From positions 1 through 5,466 of the forward strand of contig URIN01000119.1 of the NCBI GenBank assembly GCA_900547915.1: a DNA stretch of 5,466 nt. The letters run 5' to 3'. The position numbers were made by a program, and so were the translations under genes. The notes beneath the pieces were generated by a model, which was not told the origin of the DNA, ran no database searches, and was given only the letters and a program-made list of their open reading frames with translations. Shown here piece by piece: positions 1 through 5,466 of this stretch. Position 1 is the first letter of the stretch; each line of letters opens with the position of its first letter. This DNA is from an uncultured Clostridium sp. GTDB lineage: Bacteria; Bacillota; Clostridia; Oscillospirales; Acutalibacteraceae.

Positions 1-3
1 CAA

Positions 4-171
4 TTATTTAAGCTGTTTTAGGGATGACTTATCGGGGGAAACTATAAGGAGCACTGCCTGAAGCACAAGAAACGCCACGGCAATAATTCTGATTGCAGTG
101 ATCACACCGTAAAGTATATTTACTGTTTTCTGAAAAGTGCCCATTACTTTTATATTATTTTTCAGATCCAT
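4..171 (-). CDS. Small single-pass membrane protein, 55 aa, coupled to spoVAD
   Basis: Read from the minus strand, an ATG at 171-169 opens a 55-codon frame that stops at TAA (6-4). A perfect Shine-Dalgarno, GGAGGTG (182-176), lies four bases upstream inside the last codons of spoVAD, and only one base separates the spoVAD stop from this ATG. This is the layout of a translationally coupled gene. The product starts MDLKNNIKV, has one hydrophobic stretch at about residues 18-45 (starting VNILYGVITA, interrupted by Arg28), and ends in a short polar, lysine-containing tail (SPDKSSLKQLK). I do not recognise a family. In known spoVA operons the gene after spoVAD is usually spoVAE, a multi-span protein; this ORF is too short and has too few segments to be that. 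It could be a small spore membrane protein or a chance ORF behind a good ribosome site. The reading frame and signals are seen directly; any sporulation role is inferred from position. Confidence 0.6.
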   Translation of the reverse strand: MDLKNNIKVMGTFQKTVNILYGVITAIRIIAVAFLVLQAVLLIVSPDKSSLKQLK

Positions 172-172
172 T

Positions 173-1174
173 TCACACCTCCATCAGCACTGCGTGGGCA
201 ATTCCGGGAATAGGACGTCCCTGTTTGCTTGATGTCGGAGACATAAGAGCTCCGGTAGCAACAAACAGCACTTTTTTAAGCTTACCCTCTCGCATCTGCT
301 TTAAAATATGCGAGCAAAGCACAGATGCACTGCAGCCGCATCCTGAACCGCCGCTGTTAACGTCCTGTTTTTCACGGTCAAAAATAAGAAGTCCGCAATC
401 TTTGTGAAACTCTCTTATATCAAGCCCGTGCTCTTTTTCAAGCAGTTCATAAAGAAGCTGTGATCCTGTGTAACCGAGATCCCCTGTCAATATCATATCA
501 TAATCCAGCGGAGCACTTTTAGTATCGCAAAGGAAATCAAATATGGTCTTTTCTGCGGCAGGAGCCATAGCCGCGCCCATATTATTGGCATCAGTTATTC
601 CCATATCACATATAGTTCCGATTGAAACCGCAGGAATTTTAATTCCATTACCGCTCTTTTTAAGGACAGCACAGCCTGCTCCCGTTACAGTCCACTGCGC
701 TGTGGGCGGACGCTGACCTCCGTATTCAAGCGGGTATCTGAACTGTCTTTCCGAAGAGCAAAAATGGCTTGAAGTAGCGGCTGCAACACATTCTGCTCCA
801 CAGTCAACAAGCATGGAGCCAACGCTGAGAGAAAGCGCCATTGTTGAACACGCTCCGTAAAGGCCGACTGACGGAACCATAAGATCCTTTAAGGCAAAAG
901 AACTGCCCATACACTGATTAAGCAGATCTCCGCTCAAAACAAAATTCACATCTGCCGCGGATATTTCTGAATTTTTTAGAGCACGCATAATAGCGTCATG
1001 CAGCATAGCTGATTCGGCAAGCTCATAAGAGTCCTGCCCCATAGTTGTATCTTCAAAAACGGCGTCAAAATCGCCTCCCAGAGGCCCTTCGCCTTCTTTT
1101 TTTCCGCAGACCCCGGCAGAGCCTACAATTACGGGCGGGTTATCCAAAAAAGCTGTTTTCCCTTTAATTTTCAT
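173..1174 (-). CDS. spoVAD: Stage V sporulation protein AD (SpoVAD)
   Basis: The 333-residue product is close to the usual SpoVAD length (about 338). SpoVAD is the peripheral, thiolase/KAS-fold component of the SpoVA channel that moves dipicolinic acid (with calcium) into the developing forespore, and it binds dipicolinic acid itself. Family signatures seen here are GDLLNQ (82-87), LYGACSTM (105-112, with the thiolase-position Cys109), the long conserved block from SSHFCSSERQF through PLEYGGQRPP to QWTVTGAG (135-167), the glycine/cysteine-rich GGSGCGCSA (275-283), and the C-terminal ATGALMSP...IPGIAHAV (306-329). There is no signal peptide or membrane segment, as expected. The ATG is chosen because GAGGTG lies seven bases upstream. 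It sits 50 bases after the glucosidase gene and one base before a small membrane ORF. spoVAC is not its upstream neighbour and spoVAE does not follow directly, unlike the usual spoVA order. Expression is expected in the forespore under SigG, which is family knowledge. Confidence 0.96.
   Translation of the reverse strand: MKIKGKTAFLDNPPVIVGSAGVCGKKEGEGPLGGDFDAVFEDTTMGQDSYELAESAMLHDAIMRALKNSEISAADVNFVLSGDLLNQCMGSSFALKDLMVPSVGLYGACSTMALSLSVGSMLVDCGAECVAAATSSHFCSSERQFRYPLEYGGQRPPTAQWTVTGAGCAVLKKSGNGIKIPAVSIGTICDMGITDANNMGAAMAPAAEKTIFDFLCDTKSAPLDYDMILTGDLGYTGSQLLYELLEKEHGLDIREFHKDCGLLIFDREKQDVNSGGSGCGCSASVLCSHILKQMREGKLKKVLFVATGALMSPTSSKQGRPIPGIAHAVLMEV
176..182 (-). promoter_or_regulatory. Ribosome binding site of the 55-aa ORF
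   Basis: GGAGGTG on the minus strand matches the anti-Shine-Dalgarno core along its whole length and lies four bases before the ATG at 171. It is made of the last two sense codons of spoVAD (GAG GTG) plus the preceding base. This site is the main reason to believe the small ORF, which would otherwise be below usual gene-calling thresholds. Confidence 0.7.
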
Positions 1175-1212
1175 AAAAAAACACCTCGGACTTATTTTGC
1201 CCGAGATGCTTT
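1175..1212 (-). terminator. Intrinsic terminator hairpin overlapping the spoVAD ribosome site
   Basis: On the minus strand, left arm GCATCTCGG (1209-1201) pairs with right arm CCGAGGTGT (1189-1181): nine pairs, two of them G-U, around an 11-base loop (GCAAAATAAGT). Three A residues (1212-1210) can extend the stem into the T tract. The right arm is followed at once by T residues, giving seven Ts (1181-1175) up to the spoVAD ATG at 1174. GC-rich stem plus T run is the classic Rho-independent form, and it lies just after the glucosidase stop codon, so it should end the sugar-operon transcript. The opposite orientation loses two pairs (A-C mismatches) but also runs into a T-rich stretch, so weak bidirectional function is possible. 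The right arm contains the spoVAD Shine-Dalgarno. Confidence 0.7.
1182..1187 (-). promoter_or_regulatory. spoVAD ribosome binding site, buried in a stem
   Basis: GAGGTG, seven T residues before the ATG, is a strong Shine-Dalgarno that fixes the spoVAD start. Every base of it is paired in the hairpin at 1181-1209, so it would be occluded in a transcript coming from the glucosidase gene. It would be free in a transcript that begins inside or after the loop. Confidence 0.75.
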
Positions 1213-1231
1213 GTTTTATTTTTATTATTCA
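1202..1231 (-). promoter_or_regulatory. Possible SigG-like promoter for spoVAD
   Basis: TGAATA (1231-1226) resembles the -35 element used by the forespore sigma factors SigF/SigG. After 17 bases comes CATCTCG (1208-1202), which shares CAT and the spacing with the SigG -10 (CATnHTA) but misses the last two positions. A start about seven bases on would fall in the hairpin loop near 1195 and yield an RNA lacking the left arm, with its ribosome site free. A second -10-like string, TATACTA (1241-1235), has no -35 partner that I can find. Both are weak and the region is AT-rich, so this is a candidate only. Confidence 0.25.
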
Positions 1232-2889
1232 AAATAGTATACACGCGTTTCGTAAGGGCGTGTTTTAAATCCGTTACCCTGAACAGTGGGATTCTTATAA
1301 TTACAAAGAAGAGGAGTTCCTTTTTCAAGGTCATAGCCCTGCGGCGCTTCAAAAGCAACATTTTCTTCAGTAAATGAATTTATTACAAGAAGTCTTTTAC
1401 CCTGATAATTGCGCTCATAAACATAAAGTTTATCGGAATTTTTATAATGCTCTTTGTAATCGCCCCATATCGCGACATCATTTTCCTTTTTGAATTTGAT
1501 AAGCGCTCTGTAATGATTAAGAATCGAATCGGGGTCATTTTCCTGAGACGCTACGTTTATCTCCTTATAGTTCGGATTTACATAAAACCAAGGCGTTCCT
1601 GTTGTGAACCCGGCGTTTTCCTCAGCACTCCACTGAACAGGTGTGCGAGAATTATCCCTTGTGGATTTAAAAGCAAGCTCATCACATATTTTCTTCGGAA
1701 AATGAAGTTTTTCCCTTGCTGTTTTATAATTATTCTGAACGAAGCAGTCAACATAATCCGAAACGCTGTTAAGGCGTATATTCGTCATACCGATTTCCTG
1801 ACCCTGGTAGATAAACGGTGTGCCCTGGTGAAGCATATACATATTGGCAAGCATTTTGCCTGACTCAACACGGTATTTTTCACTGCCGTAACGTGAAATA
1901 ATACGCGGGTGATCGTGGTTTTCTATATAAAGAGTATTCCATGCTTTTCCGTTGAGCTTATCCTGCCATTTAGAAAAAGCGTGTTTCATCTTTTTAAGGT
2001 TAAATTTCGTTTGCAGATAGTCCATAAGGAAGCAATCCGCATCCATATGCTGGAAATGGAACATCAGATCGAGTTCCCTGTTTTCACCGCCTATGTATTT
2101 CAGTGCGTTTGACGGAGTCATCATTGGCGCTTCGCCGACTGTAAAGCAATCATACTTCTCGGTTACATCGCGATACTCGCGCAGATATTCGTGAATATGC
2201 GGCCCATCCATATAATTCTCAATACCGCAGGCTGTGGGCAGCGGCAGTCCGTTCGGGAGTCCCTCTTTCTTTGAAATAAATGTGATTACATCTTCTCTGA
2301 AACCATCAACGCCCAGATCAAGCCAAAAGCGAAGAATGTTTTTGACCTCTTCCCTTACCTTCGGATTATCATGATTGAGATCGGGCTGCTTTTTGGCAAA
2401 AACGTGAAGATAATACTCATCAATATTTTCATCGTATTCCCACGCGCCGCCTTCAAAACATGAAAGCCAGTTATTCGGCGGACGTTTGCCTCTGCCTTTG
2501 CGCCAGAAATAATAATCATGGTAAGGAGAAGAAGGATCTTTAGACTTTTCAAACCACTCATGCTCATCAGAGGTGTGGTTTACAACAAGATCCATAATGA
2601 CCTTAATGCCCCTTGAATGAGCTTCATCAAGAACTTTTTTGAATAATTCCATATCTCCGTATTCTGGATTGATATTCATATAATCAGCAATATCATACCC
2701 AAAATCGGCATTTGGAGACGGATAAAGCGGAGAAAACCATATACAGTTTATACCGAGGCTTTCAAGGTAATCCATTTTATTCAAAACACCCTGAAGATCA
2801 CCTATACCGTCTGCATTGCCATCACAGAATGAGCGCGGCCATATCTGATACACAACAAGATTTTTAAACCAGTCTTTTATAACAAACAC
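1225..2889 (-). CDS. GH13 alpha-glucosidase, oligo-1,6-glucosidase type
   Basis: The 554-residue product is a full-length cytoplasmic GH13 enzyme resembling subfamily 31 (oligo-1,6-glucosidase, MalL, TreC). It hydrolyses terminal alpha-glucosidic bonds of short oligosaccharides. Seen in order: calcium-site loop DGNADGIGD (23-31), region I DLVVNHTS (100-107), QPDLNHDNP (168-176), region II GFREDVI (196-202) with nucleophile Asp200, region III VGEAP with acid/base Glu253, region IV ENHD with Asp326, and the family block DNSRTPVQW (412-420). A beta-sandwich C domain follows from about 485. Val201 after the nucleophile is the residue associated with alpha-1,6 preference. There is no signal peptide. 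The partner is a non-PTS symporter, which argues against a trehalose-6-phosphate substrate. The start is uncertain: the GTG at 2889-2887 lies inside the Shine-Dalgarno, and an ATA at 2880 fits spacing and the expected M-K-x-W-x-K opening better. The exact substrate cannot be read from sequence. Confidence 0.93.
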   Translation of the reverse strand: MFVIKDWFKNLVVYQIWPRSFCDGNADGIGDLQGVLNKMDYLESLGINCIWFSPLYPSPNADFGYDIADYMNINPEYGDMELFKKVLDEAHSRGIKVIMDLVVNHTSDEHEWFEKSKDPSSPYHDYYFWRKGRGKRPPNNWLSCFEGGAWEYDENIDEYYLHVFAKKQPDLNHDNPKVREEVKNILRFWLDLGVDGFREDVITFISKKEGLPNGLPLPTACGIENYMDGPHIHEYLREYRDVTEKYDCFTVGEAPMMTPSNALKYIGGENRELDLMFHFQHMDADCFLMDYLQTKFNLKKMKHAFSKWQDKLNGKAWNTLYIENHDHPRIISRYGSEKYRVESGKMLANMYMLHQGTPFIYQGQEIGMTNIRLNSVSDYVDCFVQNNYKTAREKLHFPKKICDELAFKSTRDNSRTPVQWSAEENAGFTTGTPWFYVNPNYKEINVASQENDPDSILNHYRALIKFKKENDVAIWGDYKEHYKNSDKLYVYERNYQGKRLLVINSFTEENVAFEAPQGYDLEKGTPLLCNYKNPTVQGNGFKTRPYETRVYYFE

Positions 2890-2892
2890 CTC
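2887..2892 (-). promoter_or_regulatory. Glucosidase ribosome binding site that questions the GTG start
   Basis: GAGGTG matches the other two ribosome sites in the window. Its last three bases are the GTG that would be called as the start codon, so the two roles conflict. Six bases downstream (TTTGTT) is an in-frame ATA at 2880-2878. Spacing from GAGGTG is seven bases for spoVAD and four for the small ORF, so six is normal. The nearest alternative ribosome site for the GTG is a weak GGA (2898-2896). Confidence 0.6.
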
Positions 2893-2902
2893 TGATCCAA
2901 AT

Positions 2903-2908
2903 ATTATA
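2903..2908 (-). promoter_or_regulatory. Possible -10 element ahead of the glucosidase gene
   Basis: The 46-base gap between the transporter stop and the GTG contains a perfect TATAAT. I find no acceptable -35 hexamer at 16-19 bases and no TGn extension, and the surroundings are almost pure A/T. It could support a minor internal promoter, but no terminator-like hairpin is present in this gap, so co-transcription from the transporter is the simpler reading. Confidence 0.22.
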
Positions 2909-2935
2909 TTAGAACTTCTTAAAAATCATTTAAAA

Positions 2936-5410
2936 TTATTTTTTATCTGATTTTTTAGAGTTCTTTTCCTGCTTTTTCTCAGTCTTTTTCTGAGCTTTTT
3001 CGGCTTTGAGTTTTTCTTTCATTGCCTTTTGCTCTTCTCTTAACGCTTTTTCTTTTTCCTCTTCAATTCTAAGTGCCTCTTCAGCACGAACCTTCGCATC
3101 ATCATAAAGATCTTTGATATCCTGATAATGGCGGTAATTTTCTGCCTGCTTAACAAGTTTTACAGAATCAATGTAAGGCTTAGCAAGTTTGTTGTAGTAA
3201 GAGTTTTCGTCAGTAGCCTTTTTGATATCGGCATCAATAACTTTTTTCTCTTCTCTGAGTTTTGTTCGCTGAGCTTTAAGTTTCTCAACTTCAGCAGCAT
3301 TTTTTGCTTTTTTAGCATTGCTTATCTGCACTTCTATATTGGTGCGCTCTTCAAGATTTTTATCTTCTCTTTCAAAAAGAGATTCAAATACAGAAGTATC
3401 AAACTCCTCTATATGGCCGCCGTGTTTATTCTCTATAATCTTTTTGCTGTAAATTCTGTTTTTAGCAGACTCAATAGCTGAGGAGCGCTCTTCTTTCTGC
3501 ACCTTTGTCTCTTTTGGCATCGCCTTCGCTCTTGCAAGCACTGCGTTAAGCTCTTCATAAGAATCGGAAGTAAGGCCGTCAAGACCTGCTGCAGCTATCT
3601 TCTTTGCCTCTTCAAGCTTATACTTCCATTCTGGTGAATCGAATTTGCGCATCTCATCCATAACTATCTTTGAGATCTCAATATCATCGTTAAAATCAAC
3701 AGCGACTCTGTATTCTTTTTTAGCTGCCTTTTTGGCTAACTTTGACGAAGCCGATTTGATCTTGGCTTTTAGTGCTTTGAGATCTTTGGGCTGTGCTTTT
3801 TCAAGTTCAGCCGATTTTTCTATCATATCAATTGTTTCAACAATATCCTTGTCCCTAAGTACATTATTGCCATAGTCTTCAAACAGTGCACGCACCTTAA
3901 GAACGTTGATAATACCACGCTGGCGAATCTCAGTCATGTCATAGAAGAAGAACGGAATAACGTTCATAACTGCACCGACAACAGAAAGTATAACTATAAC
4001 GGTAAATACTTCCTTGAAAATATCCGGCAGATAAAGAACGTTATAAGGAGATTGCAGCATATCCGCAGCAGATTTGCCCGTTATATTAACGATATCATCA
4101 ATGCGCTCTCTAAGAACTGTCTCATTAATTCCAAGATTTTGATATACTGACGGAACAACACCGCTTGTTGCAAGAGTTATAACAGTACCTATAAGGCTTA
4201 CGGTTGAGAACATACCGTCAATTCTTTCGCCGGTAATATACTGCTGATAATCACGCATATCAGCGTTCATAGCAGGCGTCAGAATTACACCGAATGAAGT
4301 CATAAGATAATTCATAAACAGAACCATGGCAATTGCCCAAATCATATTTTTAGGTTCTGTTCTTACAACAGGATATAACAGTGCAAGGAAAAAAGCATTC
4401 AAAATATTAGTTACAATTACAACTTTTTTCTTACCCCATTTTCTTATAGCGAAGGGAGCGGCAAGCATTCCCCATAAGCTTGCATTGCCCACTATAAGGC
4501 CCAAAATACTAAAAGCGGCAGGCGAAATTTCACCCTTGCTGTGATATTCATAGCACCAGTTTATCATCTGACCGTAAGTATTTTCAAGGAAGCCTACCCA
4601 TGTGGCGAGAGAGATTACCCAAAAAAGCTTGTTTTTAGCTACTGCTTTAAGAGCATCCCAGAATTTGATACGAATAACATGTGTTTTTGCCTGAACTATT
4701 TTTTCCTGAGTATTCGCATATATGTAAACTGCTGCAAATACACCAAGTAATGCAAAAGGAGGATAAAGTATTCTGTAAACATTCATATCTGTTATAGAGC
4801 CGTCATCGGTTACCAAAGAGGCAACGATAGGTAATACAGCCGTTGCGATTGAAGGCGCAAGAGAATATACAACAGATTTGATTGTTAAAACGTCAGCTCT
4901 TTCCTGTGTATCAGGTGAAAGTACCATGATAAGATTTTCATATGCTTCATAATAAAACATGTAAAAGAACTGTATACCGATATTAAATAAAAGAACGATT
5001 ATACCTTTTATGATCTGGCTTTCTATTTTCTCATAAGGCACCATTACCATACCGATAACAATAGCGGCAGTTGGGAAAGCCATATAAAGCAGATAAGGTC
5101 TGTATTTACCCTGCTTGCTTCTTGCGTTATCAATAATATTAGCTCTAAGCGCAGTTGCCGGGAATGAAACAATTATAGATATTGCATAGAGCAAATACAT
5201 AAAGTTTGGCTCAATACCTATTGAGTTACCTATTATCAAGTTTGTTGTACTCAGAGTAAGCTGCTGAATACAGTAAATAAGAAAATAAACGCCTATTCCT
5301 CCAACGGAATACGCAGTTATTTCCTTGAATGGCATATATTTGCCTGGCATGGGACGTTTCCAATATGTTTTGGCGTCTGATGCCAATTTTTTGATTTTAC
5401 TTAAATTCAA
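2936..5410 (-). CDS. GPH/MelB-type sugar:cation symporter with long charged C-terminal tail
   Basis: Counting from a TTG at 5410-5408, the product has 824 residues. Residues 30-490 carry about twelve hydrophobic segments of a major-facilitator sugar symporter. GPH-family marks are DNARSKQGKYRP (94-105) in the loop between helices 2 and 3, SPDTQERADV (165-174) after helix 4, and ADMRDYQQYITGERIDGM (383-400) before helix 11. Acidic residues Glu155 and Glu158 near helix 4 are candidates for cation or sugar coupling. About 40 residues separate helices 11 and 12. From about 500 to the end lies a Lys/Glu/Ala-rich cytoplasmic tail with probable coiled coils (roughly 530-565, 685-735, 770-820), ending in a lysine-rich run. 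It is not the EIIA-like domain of LacS. GPH transporters are usually about 450-500 residues. The TTG has GGG seven bases upstream and gives MNLSKIKKLASDAK, but only ten genuine bases lie before it, so the true start could be beyond the contig end. The glucosidase gene follows in the same direction, suggesting alpha-glucoside import. Confidence 0.88.
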   Translation of the reverse strand: MNLSKIKKLASDAKTYWKRPMPGKYMPFKEITAYSVGGIGVYFLIYCIQQLTLSTTNLIIGNSIGIEPNFMYLLYAISIIVSFPATALRANIIDNARSKQGKYRPYLLYMAFPTAAIVIGMVMVPYEKIESQIIKGIIVLLFNIGIQFFYMFYYEAYENLIMVLSPDTQERADVLTIKSVVYSLAPSIATAVLPIVASLVTDDGSITDMNVYRILYPPFALLGVFAAVYIYANTQEKIVQAKTHVIRIKFWDALKAVAKNKLFWVISLATWVGFLENTYGQMINWCYEYHSKGEISPAAFSILGLIVGNASLWGMLAAPFAIRKWGKKKVVIVTNILNAFFLALLYPVVRTEPKNMIWAIAMVLFMNYLMTSFGVILTPAMNADMRDYQQYITGERIDGMFSTVSLIGTVITLATSGVVPSVYQNLGINETVLRERIDDIVNITGKSAADMLQSPYNVLYLPDIFKEVFTVIVILSVVGAVMNVIPFFFYDMTEIRQRGIINVLKVRALFEDYGNNVLRDKDIVETIDMIEKSAELEKAQPKDLKALKAKIKSASSKLAKKAAKKEYRVAVDFNDDIEISKIVMDEMRKFDSPEWKYKLEEAKKIAAAGLDGLTSDSYEELNAVLARAKAMPKETKVQKEERSSAIESAKNRIYSKKIIENKHGGHIEEFDTSVFESLFEREDKNLEERTNIEVQISNAKKAKNAAEVEKLKAQRTKLREEKKVIDADIKKATDENSYYNKLAKPYIDSVKLVKQAENYRHYQDIKDLYDDAKVRAEEALRIEEEKEKALREEQKAMKEKLKAEKAQKKTEKKQEKNSKKSDKK

Positions 5411-5420
5411 AATATATCCC

Positions 5421-5466
5421 CTGTCTCTTATACACATCTGACGCTGCCGACGAATAGCCTTGTGTA
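5421..5466. other. Illumina Nextera/Tn5 adapter read-through (artifact)
   Basis: CTGTCTCTTATACACATCT (5421-5439) is the 19-base Tn5 mosaic end. It is followed by GACGCTGCCGACGA (5440-5453), the complement of the Nextera read-1 tail. Then come eight bases ATAGCCTT (5454-5461), which are AAGGCTAT in forward orientation and occupy the i5 index slot (from memory, Nextera XT S520). GTGTA (5462-5466) is the start of the P5-side sequence. This stretch is library construct and not genome. Translated on the minus strand it adds the well-known false N-terminus MCIRDR to the transporter frame. Confidence 0.98.

Noticed and set aside
225..407. Plus-strand ORF of 60 codons inside spoVAD
   Set aside because: Lies wholly antisense to a strongly conserved gene, has no recognisable protein features, and is explained by coding on the other strand.
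1164..1361. Minus-strand ORF of 65 codons across the glucosidase 3' end and the spoVAD start
   Set aside because: Out of frame with both confident genes and overlapping each; no ribosome site or family resemblance. It also spans the terminator hairpin.
1447..2112. Plus-strand ORFs of 138 and 67 codons opposite the glucosidase gene
   Set aside because: Antisense shadows of well-conserved GH13 sequence, with compositions typical of reverse-complement reading and no domain signature.
2355..2567. Minus-strand ORF of 70 codons inside the glucosidase gene
   Set aside because: Alternate frame within the conserved catalytic domain; no independent signals.
1225..2889. Trehalose-6-phosphate hydrolase (treC) assignment
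   Set aside because: TreC is a near relative by sequence, but the neighbour is a cation symporter and not a PTS permease, so a phosphorylated substrate is less likely; the general alpha-glucosidase call is safer.
2921..2945. A/T-only inverted repeat after the transporter stop as a terminator
   Set aside because: The stem contains no G-C pairs and has a mismatch and almost no loop, so it would not be stable; same-direction spacing favours read-through.
3128..3875. Plus-strand ORFs rich in Phe, Leu and Ser opposite the transporter tail
   Set aside because: They look hydrophobic only because the sense strand is rich in AAA/GAA codons, whose complements read as Phe/Leu/Ser; this is a compositional artifact.
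4326..4750. Plus-strand ORFs of 72 and 69 codons opposite the transporter core
   Set aside because: Antisense to membrane helices with GPH signatures; no ribosome site or similarity that I can recognise.
5421..5439. Tn5 end sequence as evidence of a natural transposon
   Set aside because: The 19-base end is the engineered mosaic end and is followed directly by synthetic read-1 adapter, index and P5 sequence, so it is a library artifact.

Overview
The window reads as a metagenome-style contig fragment from an endospore-forming Firmicute, most likely a gut-type clostridium. The reasons are an unmistakable spoVAD gene, AT-rich intergenic DNA, and strong Shine-Dalgarno sites built on GAGGTG. All four genes are on the minus strand, so transcription runs from the right end to the left.

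Layout in transcription order. (1) 5421-5466 is not biological DNA: it is the Illumina Nextera/Tn5 mosaic end plus read-1 adapter, an 8-base i5 index and the first 5 bases of the P5 side. Genuine sequence ends at 5420. (2) 2936-5410 is a sugar:cation symporter of the GPH/MelB type with an unusual lysine/glutamate-rich cytoplasmic tail of about 320 residues. (3) 1225-2889 is an intracellular GH13 oligo-1,6-glucosidase-type alpha-glucosidase. (4) 1175-1212 is a hairpin followed by seven T residues, sitting directly against the next start codon. (5) 173-1174 is spoVAD. (6) 4-171 is a 55-codon single-pass membrane ORF, one base after the spoVAD stop codon, behind a perfect Shine-Dalgarno.

The transporter and glucosidase form a plausible two-gene alpha-glucoside unit: the symporter imports an unphosphorylated alpha-glucoside such as isomaltose, panose or a related oligosaccharide, and the cytoplasmic glucosidase releases glucose. 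The spoVAD/small-ORF pair looks like a separate sporulation unit. The terminator-like hairpin at the boundary would end sugar-operon transcripts, and it hides the spoVAD ribosome binding site in any transcript that reads through.

The points most worth a second look are: the spoVAD Shine-Dalgarno embedded in a terminator stem; the small membrane ORF where spoVAE is normally expected; the glucosidase start, where spacing and expected N-terminus point to an ATA codon; the long charged tail on the transporter; and the adapter read-through, which creates a false MCIRDR N-terminus. I do not see a clearly new multi-gene system here.
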